Source: Chloroflexota bacterium | GTDB lineage: Bacteria > Chloroflexota > Anaerolineae > Promineifilales > Promineifilaceae | Length of the DNA: 57,195 nt | Direction: 5' to 3' | Assembly: GCA_013112725.1 (NCBI GenBank) | Contig: JABFFZ010000030.1 | Span: 1 to 57,195, forward strand | Shown: positions 15,693 through 23,226 of the stretch, in pieces | Layout: each line of letters begins with the position of its first letter | How positions within the stretch are numbered: position 1 is the first letter of the stretch | Notes under the pieces: generated by a model | The model's database searches: none | What the model was told of the DNA's origin: nothing | The model's input: only the letters and a program-made list of their open reading frames with translations | Position numbers and translations under genes: made by a program

Positions 15693-18617
15693 ATGACCCC
15701 ACCAGGCGACAACGACCCCCTGAAACCCTACATAGAGTTGCTTAAGACTATTGCCGAACTGTTTAGCAAGCAACCCGTCATTCTGGCCTTCGGCGGGCTT
15801 ATCATGCTCCTCTTTATCATCTCCGGGTCCATCGGGCGTGAAATTCCTGACGCCTTGATGTGGTTTGCCCTGGCCGTCATCGCCTTTTTTATAGTCATGA
15901 ACGTTATTGATCGCTGGTTCGATCACCAGGGGAAGAAGTTAGTTCAGGAGACCGCCTCAACCCCATCAACTCCTACATCTGCACCAACACCGCCTCTACC
16001 CGACCCGGACGAACCAACCCCGGCCAATTGGGAGAGCGGTTACCTGCGGCATCTGTATGATCTTCACAATCAGCTTCCCCTGGCGCTCATTGACATTCGT
16101 GAAGCGGATGAGCGTTCTACCCCGCTTCTTTTAGCGGACATTTTCACGCCTTTAGACGTACCGGCGCAGCAGCAGCGTACCGAATCGCTCAGTGACGAAG
16201 CGCTGGCGGCGGCGCAGGCCGATGGCCGCCTGCCCCGTGACCCGGTACTGAAGGCGCTCAGCCAATCGGCCAACAAAAAGCTGGTCTTGTTAGGCGACCC
16301 CGGTTCTGGCAAATCTACTCTGGTCAACTACCTCACCATCTGCCTGGCTGGCGACCACCTGGGGGATAAGCCTGTCACCCAGGCGCAGTTGCAGCGGTAT
16401 GGCTGGGGGTTAGGCCATCTGCGCCTTCTGCCGGTCTACGTTGTTTTGCGTGAATACGCCGCCCACGGCCTGCCGCAAGGCCAGAGCATTTGGGAGTTTG
16501 TTGCCGCCTATCTACAAAGCCCGGCGGTGCGCCAATCCGGTTGTGTGCGGTTCCTCAAGAAACGTCTGGAAGAGGAAGGTGGCCTGGTCATGCTCGATGG
16601 CCTGGACGAAGTCGAACAGAGCGACAAGGTACGCGCCCCCCTGAAAACTGAAATTTTGAACTTTGTACACGCCTTCCCCAAAGTGCGCGTCGTTGTTACC
16701 AGCCGCCCTTATGCCTACGGCGCCGGTTGGGAGCTGCCCGATTTTCAGGTGACGCGCCTGCTGCCCTTTAATGATGACCAGATTGAGACCTTCATCAACC
16801 AATGGTATACCGCCAAAGGGGTAAAAGACCTCACCCTGGGGCCAGAAAAGGCAGCCCAGTTTGCCGAGAGCTTGCAGCGCCAGGTTAAACAAAACAGTTA
16901 TCTCCATGAATTGGCCGAGCAGCCCCTGCTGCTGACGATGATGGTTTTTGTGCATCGTGGGCAAGAAGGGGGGACGCTGCCCAAAAAACGGGCCAAATTA
17001 TATGACGAGAGCGTCAAACTTTTGCTGGATCGCTGGCAGCGCAGCAAACCGGTCACCGGCCAGGAAACAAAATCCTTGACTGAACTGCTGGGCATAGACA
17101 TAGATGAACTGCTAAACCGTCTGGCCGAAGTGGCTTACATCGCCCACCGTGACCAACCCAAAGACAAACGAACGGCCGATATTCCCGGCAAAACGCTGGC
17201 CGGTATTTTGTATGGCCATCGCCATAAGCCCATTCAGATCACATATGACAGGCTGGTGGAGTTACTACGAGACCGCGCCGGGTTGTTGGCCGACCACGGC
17301 CGTAACCCCGATGGCGATGATATATACCGTTTCCCCCACCGCACTTTCCAGGAATATCTGGCCGGTTTGCACCTGTTGAACGATAACAATTACCCACAGC
17401 TTCTCATCCAGGAAACGGCTAAAGAGCCGCAGCGTTGGCGGGAAACGGTGCTGCTGGCTGCCGGCAGCGCCCAAAGACCGATCCTGATCTGGACGATGGC
17501 CCAGGAGCTTTGCCCGGCGGCGCCGCCGCCCAATCCCACCGATGGCCCCACCGACCCGGTATGGCGGGCTTTCCTGGCCGCCCAGGTATTGGCAGACACC
17601 GACCAGATGACCGCAGCCAACAGTGGCAGCATTGCCGGGCAAACCCGGCCCCATGTGCAGCAGTGGCAGCGCGCCATTGTGGAACACGGCCTGCTGCCGC
17701 CGCGGGACCGGGCGCTGGCGGGGCAGGCGTTGGCCGCCCTGGGGGATGACCGCCCTGGTGTGCTGGCCTGCGATGAGATGCCGCTGTGTACCGTGCCCGG
17801 CGGCCCGTTTTGGCTGGACAATTGGGACAAACAAGGGCAGGGTGACTGGTATACCGGGCTGGACAAACCATACTGGATCGGCCAATACCCGGTCACGGCC
17901 GCCCAATTCCGCAAATTTGCCCAAGAAAGTGGCTACAAACCGAGGTGGGGCGAACGCCCCCTGCGGCTGCCGGATAACTGGCCGGTGGTCTATATCAACT
18001 GGTATGACGCCCTGGCTTTTGCCGCCTGGCTGGACAAACGCTGGCGGGCGCGGGGCTGGCTGCCTGAGGGCTATCGCGTGACGCTGCCCAGTGAAGTGGA
18101 GTGGGAAAAAGCGGCCCGCGGCGGCCAGGAAATCCCGCAGACGCCGCAGGTGCTGACCGCCGACCGGTTGTTGAGCCTGTCGAAACAAACGCTGCCGATG
18201 CAGGCCAATGCCCGCGCCGGGCACGATTTAAGCCGCCGCGTTTACCCCTGGGGCGACGAACCGGAGCAAGAAGAAGCGGCCAGGGATGGCCGACTCTACC
18301 GCGCCAACAACAAAGAGGCCGGCATTGGCGAACCGTGTGCGGTGGGCAGCTTCCCCGCCGGGGCCAGCCCTTATGGCTGCCTGGACCTCAGCGGCCAGGT
18401 GTGGGAGTGGACGCGGACGCTTTACGGCCAAAAATTCCCCTACCGCGCCACGCCGGAGTATGAGACAATAGACGCGCAGAATCAGGAGATTATGGTGTTA
18501 CGTGGTGGGTCATATTACAACAATGAGAACGTTTGTTCTGCCCGCAGCTGGTACGATCCCCGCTACGGCGGCCCCAACGGGTTTCGGGTGGTGGTGTCCC
18601 CATCTTCTCACCGCTGA
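15693..18617 (+). CDS. DGR target: membrane-anchored NACHT NTPase with C-terminal FGE/C-type-lectin-like variable domain
   Basis: 974 residues. Two transmembrane helices at ~27-47 and ~54-73. A linker rich in Thr/Pro follows. The NACHT domain has Walker A GDPGSGKST (~201-209), Walker B VMLDGLDEVE (~299-308), the sensor segment VVVTSRPYAYG (~333), and a helical C-terminal region ending in RFPHRTFQEYLAGLHLL. From ~695 an FGE-sulfatase domain: PGGPFWLDN, YWIGQYPVTAAQFRKF, LPSEVEWEKAARGG, YPWGDE, DLSGQVWEWT, LRGGSYYNN. The last ~25 residues are the variable region. This is the NLR-like architecture of bacterial conflict/sensing proteins: the diversified tip would bind a ligand and the NACHT module would signal. 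Only one ACGGCCGT (17296) occurs in it. Confidence 0.9.
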   Translation: MTPPGDNDPLKPYIELLKTIAELFSKQPVILAFGGLIMLLFIISGSIGREIPDALMWFALAVIAFFIVMNVIDRWFDHQGKKLVQETASTPSTPTSAPTPPLPDPDEPTPANWESGYLRHLYDLHNQLPLALIDIREADERSTPLLLADIFTPLDVPAQQQRTESLSDEALAAAQADGRLPRDPVLKALSQSANKKLVLLGDPGSGKSTLVNYLTICLAGDHLGDKPVTQAQLQRYGWGLGHLRLLPVYVVLREYAAHGLPQGQSIWEFVAAYLQSPAVRQSGCVRFLKKRLEEEGGLVMLDGLDEVEQSDKVRAPLKTEILNFVHAFPKVRVVVTSRPYAYGAGWELPDFQVTRLLPFNDDQIETFINQWYTAKGVKDLTLGPEKAAQFAESLQRQVKQNSYLHELAEQPLLLTMMVFVHRGQEGGTLPKKRAKLYDESVKLLLDRWQRSKPVTGQETKSLTELLGIDIDELLNRLAEVAYIAHRDQPKDKRTADIPGKTLAGILYGHRHKPIQITYDRLVELLRDRAGLLADHGRNPDGDDIYRFPHRTFQEYLAGLHLLNDNNYPQLLIQETAKEPQRWRETVLLAAGSAQRPILIWTMAQELCPAAPPPNPTDGPTDPVWRAFLAAQVLADTDQMTAANSGSIAGQTRPHVQQWQRAIVEHGLLPPRDRALAGQALAALGDDRPGVLACDEMPLCTVPGGPFWLDNWDKQGQGDWYTGLDKPYWIGQYPVTAAQFRKFAQESGYKPRWGERPLRLPDNWPVVYINWYDALAFAAWLDKRWRARGWLPEGYRVTLPSEVEWEKAARGGQEIPQTPQVLTADRLLSLSKQTLPMQANARAGHDLSRRVYPWGDEPEQEEAARDGRLYRANNKEAGIGEPCAVGSFPAGASPYGCLDLSGQVWEWTRTLYGQKFPYRATPEYETIDAQNQEIMVLRGGSYYNNENVCSARSWYDPRYGGPNGFRVVVSPSSHR
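18529..18599 (+). other. DGR variable region (VR)
   Basis: 71 bases at the 3' end of the NACHT-FGE gene matching the template at 19200-19276. Identical 5' block ACGTTTGTTCTGCCCGC and identical 3' block CGGGTGGTGGTGTCC (the probable initiation-of-homing segment). Between them 11 differences lie at template adenines (6 A to G, 3 A to T, 2 A to C); two other differences are GTG to TTT, and six template bases are absent. Encoded residues are those following CSAR up to GFRVVVS. Confidence 0.9.
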
Positions 18618-18654
18618 TCTCTGATCCCTCTGATCTCTGGTTCTCTGATCAAGG

Positions 18655-18699
18655 TGTCGCGCAGCGACATCTGGGGGGGTGTGGGGGGCTTCCCCCCAC
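18655..18699. other. Hairpins downstream of VR
   Basis: TGTCGC-GCA-GCGACA (18655-18669) and GTGGGGGG-CTT-CCCCCCAC (18681-18699). DGR targets often carry a hairpin or cruciform shortly after the VR that aids retrohoming. These begin about 55 bases beyond the VR, farther than in the classic phage system, so the role is uncertain. The G/C hairpin resembles the first bases of the window. Confidence 0.4.
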
Positions 18700-18729
18700 C
18701 GGTTCTCGCGCTCGGCGCGATCAAATTTT

Positions 18730-18778
18730 GTAACGCGATTTGTTAAATCGCGTCGCACGATTTAACAAATCGTGTTAC
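18730..18778. repeat. Two-hairpin palindrome with GTAAC arms
   Basis: Outer arms GTAAC/GTTAC enclose CGCGATTTGTTAAATCGCG and CACGATTTAACAAATCGTG. It has the same three-way-junction plan as 13204-13250 and 36064-36110 but a different sequence. It separates the NACHT gene from avd. Confidence 0.7.
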
Positions 18779-18786
18779 AGGTATCT

Positions 18787-19140
18787 ATGGCACAATCTGA
18801 AATGCCCATTTTCACCAAAACGTTCGATCTGCTCACCTGGCTGCTGCCCATCACCAACCACTTCCCGCGCGCCCACCGCCACACCTTCACCCAACGCCTC
18901 ATGGACGCCGCCTTCGATTTACGCGAACGGCTGGAAGAAGCCAACATGATGCGCGGCGCCGAACGTCAGGCCAAACTCCAGGAAGCGGATATTGCCCTGG
19001 CCCGGCTGCGCCTCTACCTGCGCCTGGCCGAACGCTGGCGCTGGCTCAATCCCGGCCAATACCAGCACGCGGCGGCTATGGTGGCTGAAGTAGGGCGCTT
19101 ACTCGGCGGCTGGCAAAAGGTTGGTACACGGCAGTCGTGA
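18787..19140 (+). CDS. avd: DGR accessory variability determinant (Avd), four-helix bundle
   Basis: 117 residues from ATG 18787. All-helical and basic, with the family pattern TFDLLTWLLPITNHFPRAHRHTFTQRL, DLRERLEEA and RLYLRLAERW. Avd forms a barrel-shaped pentamer that binds the DGR reverse transcriptase and template RNA and is required for mutagenic reverse transcription. It sits between target and template, as is usual, and reads in the same direction as the target. The start follows a two-hairpin palindrome with no clear Shine-Dalgarno. Confidence 0.9.
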   Translation: MAQSEMPIFTKTFDLLTWLLPITNHFPRAHRHTFTQRLMDAAFDLRERLEEANMMRGAERQAKLQEADIALARLRLYLRLAERWRWLNPGQYQHAAAMVAEVGRLLGGWQKVGTRQS

Positions 19141-19188
19141 GGCATGAACGGGAGTTCATGCCCCACGACTGCTAACCAGCAGTGGGGC
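19141..19188 (+). other. Paired hairpins between avd and the template region
   Basis: GGCATGAAC-GGGA-GTTCATGCC (19141-19162) is a perfect 9-base stem with a GNRA-type loop starting one base after the avd stop. CCCCACGACTGCT-AACC-AGCAGTGGGG (19162-19188) follows. They lie just 5' of the TR and could structure the template RNA or end avd translation cleanly. Confidence 0.55.
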
Positions 19189-19199
19189 AAAACCCAGAC

Positions 19200-19276
19200 A
19201 CGTTTGTTCTGCCCGCAACAGGAACAATCCCCACAACAACATCAACGACAACAACGGGGTGCGGGTGGTGGTGTCC
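19200..19276 (+). other. DGR template region (TR)
   Basis: 77 bases, same orientation as the VR. The core is adenine-rich in AAC codons (CAACAGGAACAATCC...CACAACAACATC...AACGACAACAAC), the usual form of DGR templates, since AAC can be mutated to many codons without creating stops. Flanking identical blocks are shared with VR 18529-18599. Two non-adenine differences (GTG in TR, TTT in VR, giving Val versus the family-typical Phe in NGFRV) show that TR and VR have also drifted or that VR was last written by another template. Confidence 0.9.
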
Positions 19277-19456
19277 ACACTTCTCGTGGGTCACTCTTTC
19301 CCCAAAGGGTCGGTGTCCCTACCAGAATTGCGCGATGGGTACGCCTATCGCGCCGCGGTGAGAAATGGCGGGGTTTTGTCCTGGCCGCGCCTGGAAACAG
19401 GCCGGGCGCATACCAACGGCCGCGCCGCCCCGGTTCGTCCCTGCGGCGCGGCCACT

Positions 19457-19526
19457 CCAGCAGTGCCAGGCACGGGGTGTCAGGTTTGCAAATGACCGGA
19501 ACCGTCTACCCCGTGCCTGGCACTAC
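19457..19526. repeat. AGTGCCAGGCAC palindromic repeat at the RT 3' end
   Basis: AGTGCCAGGCACGGGGT and its complement ACCCCGTGCCTGGCACT flank about 35 bases. Each arm contains the self-complementary GTGCCAGGCAC. The RT stop lies within it, so the last RT residues (about ARHGVDGSGHLQT) are repeat-encoded. A related element ends the CofC-like gene at 26959-27022. Confidence 0.75.
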
Positions 19527-20592
19527 CCCGCACAATCTCCCGCGTCAACATGGCCTTGCGCAGCCCCACCGTATTGCCAAAGCGGGCATGGTTCACCCAA
19601 CCCCGCACCGACACATTCACCTGCTCCAGCTCAATTTCACCTGCCGCATAACGCCGCAGCAGCTGCCGGAATTTGCGCCGGTAGGCAATGCCCTTGCGCC
19701 GTTTCAGCCGCATCCGCTCCGGGAAAATGTGAAAGCCCAAAAAAGGAATGCCTTCGCTCACCGGGCGGGGGTGTGCGCCGGGATGCACCGTTAACCTTAA
19801 TTCCGCCAGCCGATCCCCTACTTCCTCATGCCAGGCCCACAACGTCGCCTTGTCCTCCGCAAACAGCAGCAGATCATCCACGTAACGCACATACCCCTTA
19901 CAACGCAGCCGCCGTTTAATGAACTGGTCCAGCGGGTTCAGGTAGACATTGGCCCAAAACTGGCTGGTGAGATTACCTATGGGCAGCCCGCGCGGGCGCA
20001 GCGCCGCCAGCAGGTCATCGCCGGGGAAGTAAACCATCTCGTACTGCTCCGTCAGCACATCTTTGCCACTGTCCAGGATGCGGTCTATCAACCACAAGAC
20101 TTGTACATCGCTGACCTTTTGTGCCAGCAGTACGCGCAAGATGGTGTGGTCTATGCTGGGAAAAAAGTGGCGCACATCAAGCGGCAACACATAAGGGAAA
20201 CGACGGGCAAACTGTTGGGCACGGGCACGAGCGCGGTGGGTACCTTTGCCCAGGCGGTTGGCGTAGCTGTCGGCAATAAAGCCGCGCTCAAACAGCGGTT
20301 CCAGCAGGTTGCAGAGGGCATGATGCACCACCCGATCCCGAAACGGGGCGGCGCTGATCAGACGGCGTTTGGGGTCGTGGATGAAAAAGCTGTGATAAGA
20401 GCCGGGCGTATAGCTTTGCGCTTGCAGTTCGGCCTGTAACTGCCACAGGTTGTCTTCCAGGCGATACTCAAAGGCGGCCACATTGGGGTGGCTGCGTTTG
20501 CCCCGGCTGGCTTTGTGGTAGGCCAGCAATAAGTTATCCCAGGTGGTTAGCTCGTTGAACATGGAATGATTATCCATGAAAGTTGTAAACAT
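19480..20592 (-). CDS. Diversity-generating retroelement reverse transcriptase
   Basis: About 370 residues from the ATG at 20592; starts at 20631, 20577 and 20562 are also in frame, and family alignment (ELTTWDNLLLAYHKASRGK near the N-terminus) allows any of the inner ones. Motifs: DVRHFFPSIDH (first catalytic Asp), GLPIGNLTSQFWANVYLNPLD carrying the IGxxxSQ signature that separates DGR RTs from group II intron RTs, RYVDDLLLF (catalytic YVDD), and FLGFHIFP. No maturase or endonuclease domain. The gene is convergent with target, avd and TR, whereas most cassettes are co-directional. It needs its own promoter near 20,600-20,700. Confidence 0.92.
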   Translation of the reverse strand: MFTTFMDNHSMFNELTTWDNLLLAYHKASRGKRSHPNVAAFEYRLEDNLWQLQAELQAQSYTPGSYHSFFIHDPKRRLISAAPFRDRVVHHALCNLLEPLFERGFIADSYANRLGKGTHRARARAQQFARRFPYVLPLDVRHFFPSIDHTILRVLLAQKVSDVQVLWLIDRILDSGKDVLTEQYEMVYFPGDDLLAALRPRGLPIGNLTSQFWANVYLNPLDQFIKRRLRCKGYVRYVDDLLLFAEDKATLWAWHEEVGDRLAELRLTVHPGAHPRPVSEGIPFLGFHIFPERMRLKRRKGIAYRRKFRQLLRRYAAGEIELEQVNVSVRGWVNHARFGNTVGLRKAMLTREIVRGSARHGVDGSGHLQT

Positions 20593-20645
20593 GTCTCTTG
20601 CGGGCAAAAGAGTTAAGCGTTGTCCACCCATGCCTATGTAAGCGT

Positions 20646-20721
20646 TCAGTCCCTCAAGAGACCTGACAGGTTTTTGGCCTGCAAAGTTTCAAGTTGAACT
20701 GGTAAAAAACCTGTCAGGTCT
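20646..20721. repeat. Inverted repeat between RT and BatE-like genes
   Basis: AGACCTGACAGGTTTTT and AAAAAACCTGTCAGGTCT enclose about 35 bases in the divergent region. The stem is strong and T/A-flanked on both strands and so could act as a bidirectional terminator, though it lies at two gene starts, which argues for filler. Confidence 0.55.
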
Positions 20722-20747
20722 GAACGGTTACTTAGGAAGGCAGAGAC

Positions 20748-21527
20748 ATGAAAAGAATTACATTCATACTCATTACTTTACTGTTGGGGGTCTTGATTTT
20801 TGTGCCCGGCGTGTGGGCTGATAGGGGCGAGATGGCGGCGGCGAATGTGTTGGCGGCCAACGGCCGTACCGCCGAAGCCATCCGCGCCTATGAAAATCTG
20901 GTCAGCCAGGGGATGGATGACGCCAACCTCTATTTCAACCTCGGCAACGCTTATTATCAAAACGGCGAATTAGGGCGGGCGATTTTGAATTATCGCCGGG
21001 CTGAACAATTGTCGCCGCGTGACCCGGACATCCAGCATAATCTGGCGCGGGCACGGGGGCAGGCCCCTGACCAGTTTACGCCGGCGCCAGACACCATCGT
21101 GGCGATATTTCTGGCGGATACGGCCGACTGGCTGACGATGAATGAAACGGCCGTACTCACCCTCCTGCTGTGGACGGTGTTGTGTGTGGCAATTTTTGTG
21201 GTACGGCAGCTGGGGCACGGCCGTCGGCGAACGCTGCTCAAATACAGCCTGCTGCCGCTGGCGCTGCTGTTCCTGCTTTCCGCCTTCACGCTGGGCAGCC
21301 GCCTGCATACGGCCAACACCCTGAAACAAGCGGTCGTCGTGGCCCAGGTTGCCGACGTGTACGCCGGGCCGGGTACACAGTATGGCGGTGATTTCCAACT
21401 GCACGATGGGGCCGAAGTGGCTCTTTATCAGACGCGCGGCGACTGGGCGCAAATTGGCGCGCCGCGAATTGGACACCATTTTGGGGCTGGAATTGGGGGC
21501 GGACGGCTACATTACCAAGCCGTTTAA
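20748..21527 (+). CDS. BatE-like TPR/SH3 protein, 3' end replaced
   Basis: 259 residues. Signal peptide or N-terminal helix (residues ~1-24), TPR motif region (~30-95: NLGNAYYQNGELGRAILNYRRAEQL), two transmembrane helices (~130-150, ~165-185), then an SH3-type segment (VVVAQVADVYAGPGTQY..GDWAQIG). This is the layout of BatE-like aerotolerance proteins. At about 21460 the sequence switches to a response-regulator receiver read in another frame, so the last ~20 residues (APRIGHHFG...) are foreign and the SH3 domain is truncated. GGAAGGCAGAG precedes the ATG. Probably a partly broken gene; expression cannot be excluded. Confidence 0.75.
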   Translation: MKRITFILITLLLGVLIFVPGVWADRGEMAAANVLAANGRTAEAIRAYENLVSQGMDDANLYFNLGNAYYQNGELGRAILNYRRAEQLSPRDPDIQHNLARARGQAPDQFTPAPDTIVAIFLADTADWLTMNETAVLTLLLWTVLCVAIFVVRQLGHGRRRTLLKYSLLPLALLFLLSAFTLGSRLHTANTLKQAVVVAQVADVYAGPGTQYGGDFQLHDGAEVALYQTRGDWAQIGAPRIGHHFGAGIGGGRLHYQAV

Positions 21528-21912
21528 CATGGATGTGCTGCTGGCGCATGTAAAGTCGGTGTTGAGACGGGTGGGGCGGGAGACGGCCGTGACCGCCGCT
21601 AAAAACGAAACCATCACCGTGGGCGACCTGACCATTGACCCCGCCGCCCATACCGTTCAAGTGGCCGACAAAGTGCTGGCCGATTTGCCGCCGCGAGAGT
21701 TTGCCTTGCTGCGCATCCTGGCGGCTGCCTCACCCAACGTCGTCTCTGTGGACGACATCCTCAACCGCGTCTGGGGTGCGGAGTTCATGGGCGAGCTGCA
21801 GGGCGTCTACGTTCACGTCCGCTGGCTGCGCGAAAAAATGGAAGCCGACACCCAACACCCGCAGCGCCTCATTACCGTCCGCGGCGTCGGCTACAAACTG
21901 GTTGCACCTTGA
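21460..21912 (+). pseudogene. Response regulator remnant, OmpR/PhoB type, N-terminus missing
   Basis: Reading from ~21460, the last third of a receiver domain is seen (ELDTILGLELGADGYITKPFN, with the conserved Lys), then a complete winged-helix output domain (DLTIDPAAHTVQV...LPPREFALLRILAA...VYVHVRWLREKMEADTQHPQRLITVRGVGYKLV). The phospho-acceptor Asp and the first ~80 residues are gone, replaced by the truncated BatE-like gene. The open frame nominally begins at 21349, but the first part is out-of-frame BatE sequence. It is a fusion or deletion scar. Confidence 0.85.
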
Positions 21913-21970
21913 GACTTTTTTCATGCTAGAATGTGCCTCAAATTTTGACCGGTAAGTAATGAGGTGATCC

Positions 21971-22186
21971 ATGCAAGTTTCTACCTACGAAGGGATTGTT
22001 GAAAACGGAAAAATTCGGCTGAAGACTGCCGTTCAGTTGCCAGAAAGTATGACTGTGTCTGTCATCGTTCCTGATCTGGTGGCAAAACCGGTTGTCCATG
22101 TATACAGCCCCCGTTTAGCGCATCCTGAACAAGCAAAAGATTTCAAAAAAGAGATCATAGAGGTATTGCCTGATGCCGAATTATGA
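21971..22186 (+). CDS. AF2212-like antitoxin-type protein
   Basis: 71 residues. The N-terminal YEGIVENGKIRLKTAVQLPESMTVSVIVPD is the short beta-hairpin domain of AF2212/DUF104 proteins, thought to be antitoxins of VapB-like systems. The rest is variable. AGGTGATCC precedes the ATG. It overlaps the protease-like gene by 14 bases, so the two are one module. The pair separates the response-regulator and kinase remnants, suggesting insertion into a former two-component operon. Confidence 0.75.
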   Translation: MQVSTYEGIVENGKIRLKTAVQLPESMTVSVIVPDLVAKPVVHVYSPRLAHPEQAKDFKKEIIEVLPDAEL

Positions 22187-22562
22187 TGCCGAACGTTTTG
22201 ATCCTCCCGCGCCTTTTGCACAGTTAAGCCTACGTCATCCCATAAATCGCCAGCGAACAACAAATGTGTTCATGCTCCTCGATTCAGGCGCAGATGCCAC
22301 GTTAATCCCTCGGAAAGCTCTATCGTCGCTCGAATTAGAGGTTGATGCCAGCCAGGTTTATGAACTACTGGCTTTTGATGGTACTGTCTCTTATGCCTTT
22401 CCTGTTCAACCAGACCTCATTTTCTTGAACCGGGTTTTTCATGGTCGGTATCTGGTTATCGAAGCAGAATGGGGTGTGTTTGGCCGTGATATCCTCGATT
22501 TTGTGCCGGTTGTCTTGAATGGGCCGGCTTTAACATGGCATGAGTTTCGCCAGACCAGTTAG
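22173..22562 (+). CDS. Retropepsin-like aspartic protease fold protein
   Basis: 129 residues. FMLLDSGADATLIPR matches the D-[ST]-G-A active-site loop of clan AA aspartic proteases, with the following hydrophobic strand; FGRDILDFVPVVLNG supplies the typical late strand (G-x-D-[IL]L). One active-site Asp per chain implies a homodimer. Bacterial genes of this type commonly follow AF2212-like genes. The biological substrate is unknown. The overlap with the upstream gene implies translational coupling. Confidence 0.8.
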   Translation: MPNYDAERFDPPAPFAQLSLRHPINRQRTTNVFMLLDSGADATLIPRKALSSLELEVDASQVYELLAFDGTVSYAFPVQPDLIFLNRVFHGRYLVIEAEWGVFGRDILDFVPVVLNGPALTWHEFRQTS

Positions 22563-22566
22563 CTCA

Positions 22567-23130
22567 ATGCGAACGCTGCGCGGCCGTTTCATTCTCACTC
22601 ACATTTTGCCGACACTGCTGGTAGTGCCGTTGGCGAGCCTGATCATTCTGTATCTGGTGGAGACGCAGGTGGTGCTGCGGCAGTTGGCGGCCGACGTGCA
22701 GAGCCAGGCATTGCTGCTGGCGGAACTGCTGGAAGAGGACAGCACGGTCTGGCAAAACAGCGAGCGTGCCCGTTTTTTTGTGGCGCGGGTAAGCACGGCC
22801 GTGACCGGCGACATCACCCTGCAATCCCCCGACGGCGCCATCCTGGCCGCTACCAATCCCCAATCTCCCCAACCGCAGGCTGGAAATCTCCCAATCTCCA
22901 ATCTCCAATCTCAGCCCGACACCGGCCCCGGCATCCCCCCCGACGAACAATCCCGCATTTTTGAACCATTCTACCGCAGCCGCGCCCAAACCCGCTTCCC
23001 GCAGGGCATGGGCCTCGGCCTCACCATTGCCCGCGACCTGGTAGAAGCGCACAGCGGGCAGTTGACGTTAGAAAGCGAGGGGGGAAAGGGGAGTTGTTTC
23101 ACCATCCAGTTATCGGTAATCGGCAACTGA
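22567..23130 (+). pseudogene. Histidine kinase with internal deletion
   Basis: 187 codons from ATG 22567. The N-terminus is a normal sensor kinase start: a transmembrane helix (THILPTLLVVPLASLIILYLV) and an extracytoplasmic segment. At ~22855-22915 a run of CAATCTCCA-type filler replaces everything through the HisKA and N-box regions. The frame then resumes at DTGPGIPPDEQSRIFEPFY (G1/F boxes) and GMGLGLTIARDLVEAHSGQL. No phospho-accepting His remains, so it cannot autophosphorylate. The last residues (LSVIGN) run into a GATTACCG repeat. It is the former partner of the response-regulator remnant. Confidence 0.85.
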
Positions 23131-23162
23131 TTACCGATAACCGATTACCGATTACCGATTAC
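23110..23162. repeat. GATTACCG tandem/palindrome
   Basis: TTATCGGTAATCGGCAACTGATTACCGATAACCGATTACCGATTACCGATTACC: an inverted start followed by a short tandem of GATTACC(G). It overlaps the end of the kinase remnant. Confidence 0.6.
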
Positions 23163-23226
23163 CCCCCTCGTTACCTGGGCTTGTAATATACTTTTAGCAG
23201 GCTTGAATTTTTAAGGATGGGACATC

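Larger units (their letters stand above)
19141..19479. other. Intergenic DGR RNA region
   Basis: No protein gene. It contains the two hairpins, the TR and about 200 bases of spacer to the reverse transcriptase stop. In the studied phage DGR, cDNA synthesis is primed from RNA in the spacer just after the TR. Here that spacer is 19277-19479, and transcription from the left would run into the RT gene antisense. Confidence 0.6.

Noticed and set aside
19277..19495. Second variable region or short gene after the TR
   Set aside because: The open frame at 19259-19495 starts within the TR, shows no lectin or FGE motif after the RVVVS segment, and has no start signal.
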